DNA of 64,000 nucleotides from Synechococcus sp. CBW1108 (GCF_015840335.1 NZ_CP060395.1:2145277-2209276); one strand, 5' to 3'; positions 35,387 to 43,284 are shown, counted from the stretch's first letter. Numbers and translations: made by a program. The notes: a model not told the origin generated them from the sequence alone.

Positions 35387-35545
35387 CTATCTGCTTGGGC
35401 ACCTCAGGGCGCTTTGTGCCCCTTGGCATTCCTTGCCCTGCTGGTGCTGCTTCAGTGCACACTGGGTGCCCTTCACGACTATTCCGCAGTGCTCACAGAC
35501 CGTTATAGGCACTTCTTTATCCCAGTTGGCAGGTCGCTCACCCAC
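35387..35545 (-). CDS. 52-residue small zinc-finger-like protein
   Basis: A GTG start opens MGERPANWDKEVPITVCEHC, then GIVVKGTQCALKQHQQGKEC and QGAQSALRCPSR. Four cysteines and two histidines (CEHC, QC, QH, EC) could hold a zinc ion in a C2H2-like knuckle. The frame is free of stops from 35386 to about 35578. No strong ribosome binding site is seen. Family unknown; possible nucleic-acid binding is only an inference. Confidence 0.45.
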   Translation of the reverse strand: MGERPANWDKEVPITVCEHCGIVVKGTQCALKQHQQGKECQGAQSALRCPSR

Positions 35546-35648
35546 CAGTTCTCTGCGTGAGGTGTCTATGCCACTGCCCTAATTGGACTGGGACGTGTCA
35601 AAAAATTGGCATCTCCCTCTATTGTCATCCCCGCGCCAACGCAACGGG

Positions 35649-35858
35649 ATGAGGATTTCGCATTCTGACGGTGAGCATCTGGTTATGTTGAGTGACGCAG
35701 AAGCGTCAGCGCTTGTTGATGCGACTGCTCTTCTGGTGGTCGCTTCCCAGTCCGTTCCTGGGGCAGCACTGCCACCAAGGATGGCAACTGTGCTGGGAGA
35801 ACTCTTTGAAGGACTCAAGGTGTCTACTGCCGTCACTGCGCCGCGGCAGGACGCCTGA
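35649..35858 (+). CDS. Small hypothetical protein (family B, island copy)
   Basis: A 69-residue protein: MRISHSDGEHLVMLSDAEAS, ALVDATALLVVASQSVPGAA, then LFEGLKVSTAVT. It aligns with 47649-47861 (MRVVHSGGDHLLVLNDAEAA...LFEGLRVAS) and more loosely with the next gene. A short beta hairpin followed by helices is likely. Function unknown; the repeated occurrence supports it being real. Confidence 0.65.
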   Translation: MRISHSDGEHLVMLSDAEASALVDATALLVVASQSVPGAALPPRMATVLGELFEGLKVSTAVTAPRQDA

Positions 35859-35878
35859 GTTCAACTGAAGCAAGAACC

Positions 35879-36148
35879 ATGCGGGTTTCATCAGTCGGCA
35901 CCAACCACCTCCTCTGCCTCAGCGATGAAGAGGTAGGACTGCTGGTTGATCTGTGCCACGCAGGTGCCTTCTCTGAGCACATCGCCTCTTCTGCTGAACG
36001 GCGGGAGCGTGTGGATGCATTTATGTGGCAGGTCCAGCAGTCGCTTTTGCCTGCGGTTCAGAAGCGATACGGCAAAAAGGTGTTGAAGCGAACTGGGGCG
36101 CCAAGGGTCTCAATGGACTCCTTGACCATCCCGCCACATTGCGAGTAG
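35879..36148 (+). CDS. Small hypothetical protein, related to family B
   Basis: An 89-residue protein. The N-terminus MRVSSVGTNHLLCLSDEEVG LLVDLCHAG has the same pattern as the preceding gene (MRxSxxGxxHLLxLSDxE). The C-terminal half is basic and different (VQKRYGKKVLKRTGAPRVSM). It follows the preceding gene by 20 bp on the same strand, so they are probably one transcript. Function unknown. Confidence 0.6.
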   Translation: MRVSSVGTNHLLCLSDEEVGLLVDLCHAGAFSEHIASSAERRERVDAFMWQVQQSLLPAVQKRYGKKVLKRTGAPRVSMDSLTIPPHCE

Positions 36149-36172
36149 TACAGGTGTATCCGCTCTTGTGTG

Positions 36173-36439
36173 ATGCCTGCTGTCCGCCCTGTGCCACCTG
36201 CGACCCCCGCTGAGGAGTGGGAGTTCCTGGAGTGGGATGTCCTCAAACCATCCCGCTCCTCAAGCGTCTGCATCACCTGTCAGCACTTCCGTTACGAGGT
36301 GGGAAGGCACTGCGTCACCTTGCTGACCTGTCCGATTCACCAGGGTCTGATTCCTCAAGGCGAGCACCTGACCAAGCGATGCGCTCAGTGGGTGGCACGG
36401 CGGGAGGTTCGCCAGGGGTGGTGTCCTGAGGGTGGGTGA
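36173..36439 (+). CDS. Hypothetical cysteine-rich protein
   Basis: An 88-residue protein with CITCQHFRYEVGRHCVTLLT, CPIHQGLIPQGEHLTKRCAQ, W and a late GWCPEGG. Four conserved-looking cysteines and several histidines suggest a zinc-binding knuckle. Similar small proteins are frequent in cyanobacterial islands. The ATG at 36173 is chosen; a GTG lies directly before it. Last gene inside attR. Confidence 0.6.
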   Translation: MPAVRPVPPATPAEEWEFLEWDVLKPSRSSSVCITCQHFRYEVGRHCVTLLTCPIHQGLIPQGEHLTKRCAQWVARREVRQGWCPEGG

Positions 36440-36548
36440 CAGACCACATGCCATACCGACGGATCCGAAATTGTTTTCGATTTAACATCCGTTGGTCTGG
36501 ATCAGATGTCCCTGCTTATCCCTTGCGGTTTCATTGAATCTCGATGCA

Positions 36549-36584
36549 TTGTGTGAGATATTATGTGAGATATCATTGTGAGAC
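36549..36584 (+). promoter_or_regulatory. TGTGAGAT-type repeats, putative integrase arm sites (right)
   Basis: TTGTGTGAGAT (36549-36559), TTATGTGAGAT (36561-36571, identical to the left-end repeat) and CATTGTGAGAC (36574-36584) lie 52 bp before attR. They mirror the three repeats next to attL. Together they suggest integrase or excisionase binding on both arms. Confidence 0.65.
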
Positions 36585-36635
36585 TGAACCGAAACTGTCC
36601 CAAATCATTCCGGCAAGAACCTTCTTGTTTTCAAG

Positions 36636-36682
36636 TCGAATCCCACCCTCTCCGCTTTTGACAAATCTTGAGACGGTTCAGA
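36636..36682 (+). repeat. attR: right copy of the 47-bp direct repeat
   Basis: 47 bp identical to 12364-12410, in the same orientation. Only the tRNA's last 19 bases are present here, without the rest of the tRNA. It marks the right end of the island. Confidence 0.93.
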
Positions 36683-37008
36683 CTGTTATGAATCGTTCCT
36701 GTAGCTGGGAATTTCAGGGCCTTCCTTGCCTCAGGGAGGCCCTCGATGTGCCGATTGGCCGCAGATAATTTTTGGGAGATTTGCTTCCATGATGCTTACA
36801 AACTTCTGACGAATGCTCAGATCCATCCAGGCATTGCCTTCAATTCACAATTCAGGGAAGAAAATCAATAACATCTGAGGTGGTGACCTGTTCGTTGTCA
36901 GTCTGCTCGTTGTATTTCTGTGCTTTGCCAATGAATGATCCAACCCCTTAGAGGAACCCCAGCTGGAACACAAAAATGATAAATTAGCAGTCCCTTTTGG
37001 TGGATGGA
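36683..37008. other. Non-coding stretch to the right of attR
   Basis: I see no gene. Near 36718-36743, AGGGCCT pairs with AGGCCCT as a possible hairpin. The rest is AT-rich without a recognisable signal. Confidence 0.5.
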
Positions 37009-37212
37009 ATGCCCTTTGCGATCTACACCCACGACTCCTGGGGCGTCGTCAAGGTTGCTTCATTTACGACCCTGGGCGAGGCGCAACAGGTTTTCTCCGC
37101 AGTCTGCTGTGATCCTTGGTATCAACAAGATGGAGGCGTCAAGGGCGTGGAGTTGGTTCAGAATGCCGAGGATGGAGCAAGTCAAAGACTGGACTGGTTT
37201 GCTTTCAGGTAG
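37009..37212 (+). CDS. Hypothetical small protein
   Basis: A 67-residue protein: MPFAIYTHDSWGVVKVASFT, TLGEAQQVFSAVCCDPWYQQ, then GVKGVELVQNAEDGASQRLD. A mixed alpha/beta pattern similar to small cyanobacterial proteins of unknown role. The ATG at 37009 is preferred to a GTG at 36997. Codon use fits a real gene. Confidence 0.55.
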   Translation: MPFAIYTHDSWGVVKVASFTTLGEAQQVFSAVCCDPWYQQDGGVKGVELVQNAEDGASQRLDWFAFR

Positions 37213-37294
37213 TTGTCAGTAGATTGCTGCCTAGACTTCTGCGCCCTCTGACACCGCATGGACTGATAATGTTTCTGTATTGGCTTTGACGATT

Positions 37295-37600
37295 ATGGAT
37301 CTAAGGGTAGATACCACTTCAGACGAGGTTGAAGGCTTGCGCATCGTGAGAGAAATATGTTGGAGCGTTATTGATCCAGCTACACTCATCGGCAGGGATA
37401 CGAAAACCCACTTTGATATTTTAGTGGACCAAGACGGGCTGAAAACTATTGTGAGATTTCACTTTTTTGGTGGCAGTAAAAAAGTTGAGATCCATGACGG
37501 CGCAGATCCAACATTCGTAGAACTTGCCTCAGTCTCTGATCTCCGCAAATATGGGGAAAGATTTCGCGCTTCCCTCATGAAAATACTAAGAACGAAATAA
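37295..37600 (+). CDS. Hypothetical protein resembling the C-terminal domain of a restriction-type nuclease
   Basis: About 101 residues: EGLRIVREICWSVIDPATLI, GRDTKTHFDILVDQDGLKTI, VRFHFFGGSKKVEIHD and LRKYGERFRASLMK. The order of a helix, a DT-x-FxILxD strand pair, an RxxFF strand and a final helix resembles the C-terminal piece of some HsdR-N-like predicted restriction proteins. No nuclease domain is present, so it may be a fragment or a free-standing small protein. The similarity is from memory and uncertain. Confidence 0.45.
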   Translation: MDLRVDTTSDEVEGLRIVREICWSVIDPATLIGRDTKTHFDILVDQDGLKTIVRFHFFGGSKKVEIHDGADPTFVELASVSDLRKYGERFRASLMKILRTK

Positions 37601-37762
37601 CCTGGGGAAACTATGTGCTCAAGGTTTCGGTGCTTTAGTTAGCAGAAGGAGTGCAAATATTACGCTTACCTTGAAATACACAACCTGAAGAGAATATCAG
37701 CCCTAGTGTGGATAACATTTTGGCAAATATAGGAAAAATTTAGCTAGAAAGGAGTTTTAAAC

Positions 37763-38062
37763 TTAGTAGTCGTCACCGTATTTTAGGTCTGATTTGGAGT
37801 TCATCAATTCCACTGTCGTTTGGTATCCCTGGGCCACGGTTACCTCGTGCTGAATGCCGATATCTCGCAGAGCGGTGACATCATATTCAGGGGCGGTGAT
37901 CCAGCTAAATCCCTTGCCAAAAGTGTTGTCGGGATTCACTACATACCAGTGACAGGCGGTGTCAGGCACGGCTACAGAACACTTGGTCCAATCGTTGCTC
38001 CATTGCGGCACCTGAACAAAGGAAAGCATTGCGAACAGAACTCCCAGGAAACCAGTGATCAT
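37763..38062 (-). CDS. Hypothetical secreted protein
   Basis: A 99-residue protein with an N-terminal signal sequence (MITGFLGVLFAMLSFVQV) followed by QWSNDWTKCSVAVPDTACHW, where the two cysteines could form a disulphide bond. The C-terminus is polar and acidic (SKSDLKYGDDY). No family recognised. Likely exported. Confidence 0.55.
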   Translation of the reverse strand: MITGFLGVLFAMLSFVQVPQWSNDWTKCSVAVPDTACHWYVVNPDNTFGKGFSWITAPEYDVTALRDIGIQHEVTVAQGYQTTVELMNSKSDLKYGDDY

Positions 38063-38248
38063 GGCGCTTTAATTTTTCATATTGTAGCCGATTTGTTGCG
38101 TGATGGTGAGCATCGCGGTCAAATGGCCGTTTTTCTGCCGCCAGCTCCAGGCGTCCAGCCCCCGCCGCTTGGCGGCCTGGAATGTCGGCAAAAATCCTGA
38201 ATGTGCTTTTTCGCACTGATGTATGTATCGCTACGGCATCCTTTGGGA

Positions 38249-38264
38249 TTTGCTTTAGAAATGG
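38249..38264 (+). promoter_or_regulatory. Conserved motif before a 29-codon gene (copy 2)
   Basis: TTTGCTTTAGAAATGG again, 20 bp before the ATG at 38284 once the start is set. The spacing is the same as in copy 1 (26117-26132). Confidence 0.5.
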
Positions 38265-38283
38265 ATCCATGTGGGGCCGCCTT

Positions 38284-38373
38284 ATGGATTTGTCTGGTTC
38301 TCCCTCCTTGCTTGCCTTTGCGGCCTTGGTGGGGTTTGTTTTGGTTCAGGCGGTGCTGAAGTTCGCTTTTTGA
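38284..38373 (+). CDS. 29-residue single-pass membrane peptide (copy 2)
   Basis: MDLSGSPSLLAFAALVGFVL followed by VQAVLKFAF. A single hydrophobic span, the same length as the peptide at 26152-26241. The next gene, also a small membrane protein, starts 5 bp later, so they share a transcript. Confidence 0.55.
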   Translation: MDLSGSPSLLAFAALVGFVLVQAVLKFAF

Positions 38374-38378
38374 AGACG

Positions 38379-38552
38379 ATGGCCCTGATCCCTCGCTGGC
38401 GCTTCATGACCGATGAGGCCAAGGCGCTCACAAAGCGCACTGGGATTTCGGCCCTGTTGGTTCTGCTGGTATGGCTGGTCTTTCGATCACTGGTGCCTTG
38501 GGTTCTGTTGGCAGTGGTTGCTTGGTGGATCTGGAATGCAGTTCGTAGCTAG
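38379..38552 (+). CDS. Small hypothetical membrane protein
   Basis: A 57-residue protein: MALIPRWRFMTDEAKALTKR, TGISALLVLLVWLVFRSLVP, then WVLLAVVAWWIWNAVRS. A cytoplasmic basic N-terminus and two membrane spans. The ATG at 38379 follows the 29-codon gene closely. No family recognised. Confidence 0.6.
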   Translation: MALIPRWRFMTDEAKALTKRTGISALLVLLVWLVFRSLVPWVLLAVVAWWIWNAVRS

Positions 38553-38680
38553 TTGCCCCTGGGCAGTATCGACGCCTGCTATGCGGCTCTAACGCCGCCC
38601 CTGTTCCTTCCCCCAGATCTTTTCCAGGGTTTTGCGGAACTCTCCAGCACTTTGGGGCCGCGCCAGGTCACGTCTTCTAA

Positions 38681-40070
38681 GAGTTTGCGGAAAAACTGCC
38701 TGAAAGGCCGCGTTTTTCCCTCCAGAGAGCTGATTGTGCTCCGTTCGGGCTGAAATGATGCGTTTCAGCGGTTCAGAACGCCCGATTTCAGGCGTTTTGC
38801 CCCGTTGGGGCTTCCTGGAGGCCGCCTCATTGGCACACCTCTGGGCAACCACCTGTTCATGCCGCCGCCATCGCCGGTCACTCCTTCGGAGAAGGCTGCG
38901 CCAAGAGCAGGTTGCCCAGCCGGATCAGGTTGTAGGCGATCACGTGCAGGCCAAACACCGCACTCACCTTGTCGGTGCCGCGCAGTTTGAATTGGCGCAG
39001 ACCGCCCCACTGTTTGATCCAACCAAACACCTTCTCGATACCGCGGCGGGCATTGATCGACTTGGCGTAGCCCTCGTGGCGCGTGGTGCGGCCATCAATG
39101 GCGGAGCCACCAGAGCGGGCGGTGTTCTGAGCGACGTGCGGCGTCACGGCGATGCGACGCATCTCGGCGACAAAGCCCTTGGTGTCGTAGTTCTTGTCGG
39201 CACCGATGGTTTTTTGGTGGGCACCGGGGATGTCAGCCGCCATCGCTTTGGCGGCATCCCGCTCCCCGGTACCCACTGCTTGGGTAACGCGGCAATCGAC
39301 GATCAGGGCATGGCGGTTGTCCATGAGCACGTGGCCTCGGTAGCTGGGTTGGGCCGGGTGGGAATTGGACTTGCGGGCCAGCAAGGCGTCTGGATCGACG
39401 CTGGAGCGGTGGGTCTTGTTGCTGAGCTTGATGCCGCGGAAGTCACCCTTGGCCCGCTTCTTACCGGGCTTTGGAGCGCCAAAGCCCTCGCCAGGGCCTG
39501 ACGACGGTGGCGGTGGGTCCTGCTGACCATCGGTCCGCTCCAGTGAGGCATGGGACGCCCAGGCCTGCAGCAGGGTGCCATCCACTGAGAAGTGTTCGTC
39601 GCTGAGTAGCGGCTTGACCTCCGGAGCACCCATCAGCTTCTCCAGGAAGCGCCCCATGACCTGCTCGTTCAGCAACCGCTCCCGATTTTTGGTGAATGTG
39701 GTGGGGTGCCAGATCGGATCATCCGGGCTCAGGCCCACAAACCAGCGGTACAGCAGGTTGTAGTGCAGCTGCTCCAGCAACAGCCGCTCCGAGCGAATCC
39801 CGTAGAACGCCTGCAGCAACGAGGCCAGCAGCAGCTGTTCTGGCGGCACCGAGGGCCGGCCTTCTGCGGCGTAGAGCGCGCAAAAGGTGGGATTGAGCCG
39901 ATCGAGGGCCTGATCCGCCAGTTTCCGGATCCGCCGCAGCGGATGACTGGCCGGGATCCGCTCCTCAATCGACACGTAGGAGAACAGGGAGCCGCTGCGC
40001 TCCCGGTGACCTCGCATCTGGGCTGGGCGGTTAATCCATTTTCGCGCAGGCTTGGTTTTTCAGCAAACTC
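38681..40070 (-). mobile_element. IS5-family insertion sequence, copy A (1390 bp)
   Basis: Ends GAGTTTGCGGAAAAAC and (complement) GAGTTTGCTGAAAAACC. It is flanked by CTAA duplications (38677-38680, 40071-40074), which match the YTAR target preference of the IS5 subgroup. It carries one transposase gene on the minus strand. It is closely related to copy B (44991-46356). Confidence 0.92.
38878..40017 (-). CDS. IS5-family transposase, copy A
   Basis: A 379-residue DDE transposase. The N-terminal DUF772-type domain (SLFSYVSIEERIPASHPLRR, FYGIRSERLLLEQLHYNLLYRWFVGL) is followed by Asp in DEHFSVDGTLLQAWAS, Asp in TIGADKNYDTKGFVAEMRR and the Glu-bearing SINARRGIEKVFGWIKQWGGLRQ. It appears intact. 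Confidence 0.93.
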   Translation of the reverse strand: MRGHRERSGSLFSYVSIEERIPASHPLRRIRKLADQALDRLNPTFCALYAAEGRPSVPPEQLLLASLLQAFYGIRSERLLLEQLHYNLLYRWFVGLSPDDPIWHPTTFTKNRERLLNEQVMGRFLEKLMGAPEVKPLLSDEHFSVDGTLLQAWASHASLERTDGQQDPPPPSSGPGEGFGAPKPGKKRAKGDFRGIKLSNKTHRSSVDPDALLARKSNSHPAQPSYRGHVLMDNRHALIVDCRVTQAVGTGERDAAKAMAADIPGAHQKTIGADKNYDTKGFVAEMRRIAVTPHVAQNTARSGGSAIDGRTTRHEGYAKSINARRGIEKVFGWIKQWGGLRQFKLRGTDKVSAVFGLHVIAYNLIRLGNLLLAQPSPKE

Positions 40071-40263
40071 CTAAACACGCTGCTGAACCACCACACCTGC
40101 AGGCCGCCAAACATCAAGGCGACCAGTCCAAGTTGGATATATCCCCAATTCAACTGGTCCATTTCTCAAACAGACATTTAATTGAGTGGGCTGTTGCCGT
40201 GGGAATGGTGTTGCCGTGAGGATGGGGGCCTGCGTCCCCCGCAGTGGTGTAATTCCCCTGGGC

Positions 40264-40290
40264 CTCAGCCCCGGCGTAGCCGGGGCTGAG
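40264..40290. other. Perfect 12-bp hairpin in the 40163-40439 gap
   Basis: CTCAGCCCCGGC and GCCGGGGCTGAG enclose the 3-base loop GTA. It may belong to the left end of the IS256-family element or end an older transcript. There is no T run. The gap otherwise holds no gene; the left IS256 end is not clearly defined. Confidence 0.4.
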
Positions 40291-40769
40291 CGTCCGCACC
40301 TCAAGCGATCGGCTCAGCGGCTGGCGTTGCAAGGGGCGGGGCACCCCGCGAATTCAGCGCCTCGGGCGCTGGATTCGTGGGGACCCCGGGTGGGCAGGCC
40401 CGTTTCCCTGGTTCGAGTACCACCTCAACCAGACGAACCATGCCCAAGCACCATGCTGCCGTGCCTGAACTGGCGGCGCTACTCGATGGCAGCAGCGCCG
40501 GTGAGCTGATCCCCGAGCTGGCCCGCTACGGCCTGCAGCAGCTGATCGAACTGGAGGCCTCCGCTGTGGTCGGTGCCGATCGCCATGAGCGCAGCGAGGA
40601 GCGGGTCAACCAACGCAATGGCTACCGGCCTCGCACCCTGACCACCCAGGTGGGGGATCTCGCCCTGCAGATCCCCAAACTGCGAGCCGGCAGCTTCCTG
40701 CCCACGATCCTCGAGCCCCGCCGCAGGGTCGATCAGGCCCTGTACGCGGTGATCATGGAGGCCTACATC

Positions 40770-42530
40770 GGGACTCCTGAAAAAGCCAAATCGACTGCAG
40801 CGCAGCTTGTTTCAGCGATCTAAATTTGATAAACTGGGCTCGTTCAGGGCAATTGACGATTGCTACAACTGCTGAGCACTGCAGATGTACCAGAAACGCC
40901 ATAACGGGCAGCTCTCAATCGAGGATTTCCATCTGCCTTTTGGCGGCACGTTGGACACGGACAATCGCTGGGTAATCTTCTCCTCCCTGATGCCATGGGA
41001 AGAGTTGGAGGAATCATATGCACCTCAGTTCAATCCCACCACTGGCGCCCCAGCAAAGCCTGTACGGCTGGCATTTGGTGCGCTGTTCATCAAGCAGCGG
41101 CTTGGTCTGACCGACGAGGAGACCGTTGAGCAGATCCGAGAAAACGCTTACATGCAGTATTTCCTTGGCTATGCCGGCTATTCCAGCAAGGCACCATTCG
41201 ACCCATCAATGATGGTTCATTTCCGCAAGCGTTTCTCCGAAGAGGAACTCACCCGGATCAATGAACTCATTGCCGAGCGGGGCAAGGCCATGCTGATGGA
41301 GGTTGTGGCGTCACAACAAGATGACGACGACACTAACGATCCAAGTGCCTATGCTGACAACCAGCTCTCACTTGACGACTTTGTGAAGCCGGCCGATTGG
41401 CCAGAAGGCAAGAATTGGGGAACACTCAGCATTGACGCCTCGTGCACACCAGCCGACATTACCTATCCAACTGATTTGAAGTTGCTCAACGAAGCGAGGG
41501 AGTCGACCGAACGGATCATCGACGATCTCTGCGAACAGAATTCAGACCTACGGAAACACAGTCCCCGATATGACCGTGGCAAGGCGCGTGCCAATTTCCT
41601 CAGGGTTGCTAAGCAGAAAAAGCCGCGTCGCCGCAAAATCAAAGCCACGATACGACGCCAGCTGGACTATCTGCAGCGGAATCTTGATGCTATTGATGCC
41701 CTGATCCACTCCGGGGCAATGCTTTCGGGCTTGAAGACCCATTGGTGGCAGAAGCTCCTCGTGATCAGCGAGCTGCACCGCCAGCAAAGCATCCTGCTGT
41801 ACTCGAAAACGCGCAGCATGCCCGATCGTATCGTGAACTTGGTTCAGCGACACGTTCGGCCCATGGTTCGTGGTAAAACGAGAGCTGCTGTTGAGTTTGG
41901 CGCCAAAATTAGTGTTTCTGTGCGAAATGGCTTTGCCTTCCTGCACAGGATCAGCTGGGATCCATACAACGAATCCGAAGACTTAATTCCACAGGCCATG
42001 AAATACAAGCAAGAGCATGGCTGCTACCCCGAGCGAATCTGCGCTGATCGAATCTACATCAATACCAAGAACCGAAACTTCTGCACTCGGAACGATATAC
42101 GGCTCTCTGGTAAGCGATTGGGGAGGCCGCCGAAGAATCCAGAGATCAGTGCTGCTCACAAGCAGCAGCTAAGCGCTGACCAGCGGAGGCGAAATGAAGT
42201 GGAGGGATGCTTTGGATCAGGGAAGAGGAAGTATTCACTGGACTTGATTATGGCTCGGCTGAGCAAAGGTGCAGAGAACTCCATCTCCATGGCCTTTGTG
42301 GTGATGTGCGCAGAGAAGATCCGGAGGCTCCTCCGCCTCTTTTTTATCACTATTTTTGCCTGGTTATGTACCTGGAAATGGCCAGGTAGTCTCTGGATGG
42401 GGCTCAGGAACATTTGGCAGCTTGAAACAAACCAATCACTGGCCACTGGATAACCGTGCGTTTGGGCTGCCTACGCCCTGCTATTTGGCTGCGATCGGAT
42501 CCAGGTTGCGGTTCTTTTTTCAGGAGTCCC
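40770..42530 (+). mobile_element. Insertion sequence, DUF772-type (IS5/IS1182-like), 1761 bp, inside the IS256 gene
   Basis: Ends GGGACTCCTGAAAAAG and (complement) GGGACTCCTGAAAAAAG. Flanked by 6-bp duplications TACATC (40764-40769 and 42531-42536). Related to the element at 17787-19543, with the same duplication length. It splits the IS256-family transposase gene after ...MEAYI. Confidence 0.92.
40885..42453 (+). CDS. DDE transposase with DUF772 N-terminal domain, second type
   Basis: A 522-residue transposase with LSIEDFHLPFGGTLDTDNRW, YAPQFNPTTGAPAKPVRLAF, FDPSMMVHFRKRF, LSIDASCTPADITYPTD (first Asp), RICADRIYINTKNR and NEVEGCFGSGKRKYSLD (Glu). It appears intact. Similar in layout to 17891-19429, but a different element: the ends and many residues differ. 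Confidence 0.9.
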   Translation: MYQKRHNGQLSIEDFHLPFGGTLDTDNRWVIFSSLMPWEELEESYAPQFNPTTGAPAKPVRLAFGALFIKQRLGLTDEETVEQIRENAYMQYFLGYAGYSSKAPFDPSMMVHFRKRFSEEELTRINELIAERGKAMLMEVVASQQDDDDTNDPSAYADNQLSLDDFVKPADWPEGKNWGTLSIDASCTPADITYPTDLKLLNEARESTERIIDDLCEQNSDLRKHSPRYDRGKARANFLRVAKQKKPRRRKIKATIRRQLDYLQRNLDAIDALIHSGAMLSGLKTHWWQKLLVISELHRQQSILLYSKTRSMPDRIVNLVQRHVRPMVRGKTRAAVEFGAKISVSVRNGFAFLHRISWDPYNESEDLIPQAMKYKQEHGCYPERICADRIYINTKNRNFCTRNDIRLSGKRLGRPPKNPEISAAHKQQLSADQRRRNEVEGCFGSGKRKYSLDLIMARLSKGAENSISMAFVVMCAEKIRRLLRLFFITIFAWLCTWKWPGSLWMGLRNIWQLETNQSLATG

Positions 42531-42992
42531 TACATCAGTGGCGTCTCGACCCGCAAGGTGGATTCCCTAGTGGCGGCGCTGGGTTCCCAGAGCGGCATCT
42601 CCAAGTCGCAGGTGAGCCGCATCTGTCAGGACATCGACCAGCAGGTGCAGGCGTTCCTGGGCCGGCCGCTGGAGAGCAGCAGCTACGCCTACGTCTACCT
42701 GGATGCCACCTACCTCAAGGGGCGCCTGGGCAAGGCCCAGCAGGTCTGCTCCCGCGCTGTCGTCGTCGCCATGGGGGTCAACGAGGACGGGCGCCGGGAG
42801 TTGCTGGGCCTCAAGGTGGGTAACAGTGAGAGCGAGCCCTTCTGGGCGGAGTTCATCTCCCACCTCAAAGAGCGGGGTCTGGGTGGCGTCAAGCTGGTGA
42901 TCTCTGACGCCCACAGCGGCCTCACCAAGGCGATCCGCAGGCAATTGCAGGGCTGCGTCTGGCAGCGCTGCCGGGTGCATTTTGCCCGCAAC

Positions 42993-43284
42993 CCCGGCGG
43001 GGAGCTCCGCGCTGCCGGCGGACTGTGCGGTCCGCCGGCTCGTGCGCTCCAGGGCAAGGCTCAGCAGAGGTCTCGGCGCCTAACCGGCCAACGTGGTTGT
43101 CGCCTGGTGCCGATCAGAGGAAGTCAGTGCTGGCAATGGCTCGGACTGATGTGTGGCTCAGTTTTCGTGTCGCCTCCAGCGTCATCGCCCCCCAGTTGTC
43201 GCCGGCGACAACTGGGGGGCGATCAGTTCCCCTCACCGGCCAACTTGATTGACGCCAATCGGCCAAGGGGGTTGACGCGGGACA
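42993..43284. mobile_element. Solo IS21 right-end fragment (292 bp) inside the IS256 gene
   Basis: Identical to the last 292 bp of the IS21 element at 22403-25134. It is flanked by CGCAAC at 42987-42992 and 43285-43290, the same 6-bp duplication length as the full IS. It holds the 40-bp palindrome (43184-43223) but no transposase. Its left end, CCCGGCGGGG, does not resemble the IS21 terminus. It is either a non-autonomous derivative or a one-ended transposition product. Confidence 0.85.

Larger units (their letters stand above)
12364..36682 (+). mobile_element. Integrative genomic island at tRNA-Ser(CGA), about 24.3 kb
   Basis: Bounded by perfect 47-bp direct repeats. It carries a tyrosine integrase at the left end, an AlpA-like excisionase, and TGTGAGAT-type repeats near both ends. 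The DNA inside is clearly less GC-rich than the core genes on either side. Cargo: small phage- or plasmid-like genes, a Rad52-like annealing protein, a type I restriction-modification locus, small regulators and three insertion sequences (DUF772 type, IS21, IS3). No capsid, terminase, relaxase or conjugation gene is visible, so it resembles a satellite or mobilisable island that would depend on a helper. The boundaries are seen directly; the lifestyle is inferred. Confidence 0.9.
38589..40162 (-). pseudogene. 59-codon membrane-protein gene split by an IS5-family element
   Basis: The ATG at 40162 opens MDQLNWGYIQLGLVALMFGG LQVWW. The frame stops at the IS (TSD CTAA at 40071-40074 and 38677-38680) and resumes with RRDLARPQSAGEFRKTLEKI. 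Removing the IS and one duplication gives 180 bp in frame with SSVFRRRDLARP at the junction. A membrane helix at the N-terminus is followed by a conserved basic tail. Paralogue of the broken gene at 34810-34997. Confidence 0.88.

Noticed and set aside
12364-36682. Prophage
   Set aside because: No terminase, portal, capsid, tail or lysis gene could be recognised; integrase and excisionase alone do not make a phage.
36544-36768. 74-codon plus-strand frame across attR
   Set aside because: It runs over the arm-site repeats and the attachment core, and has no homologous or coding character.
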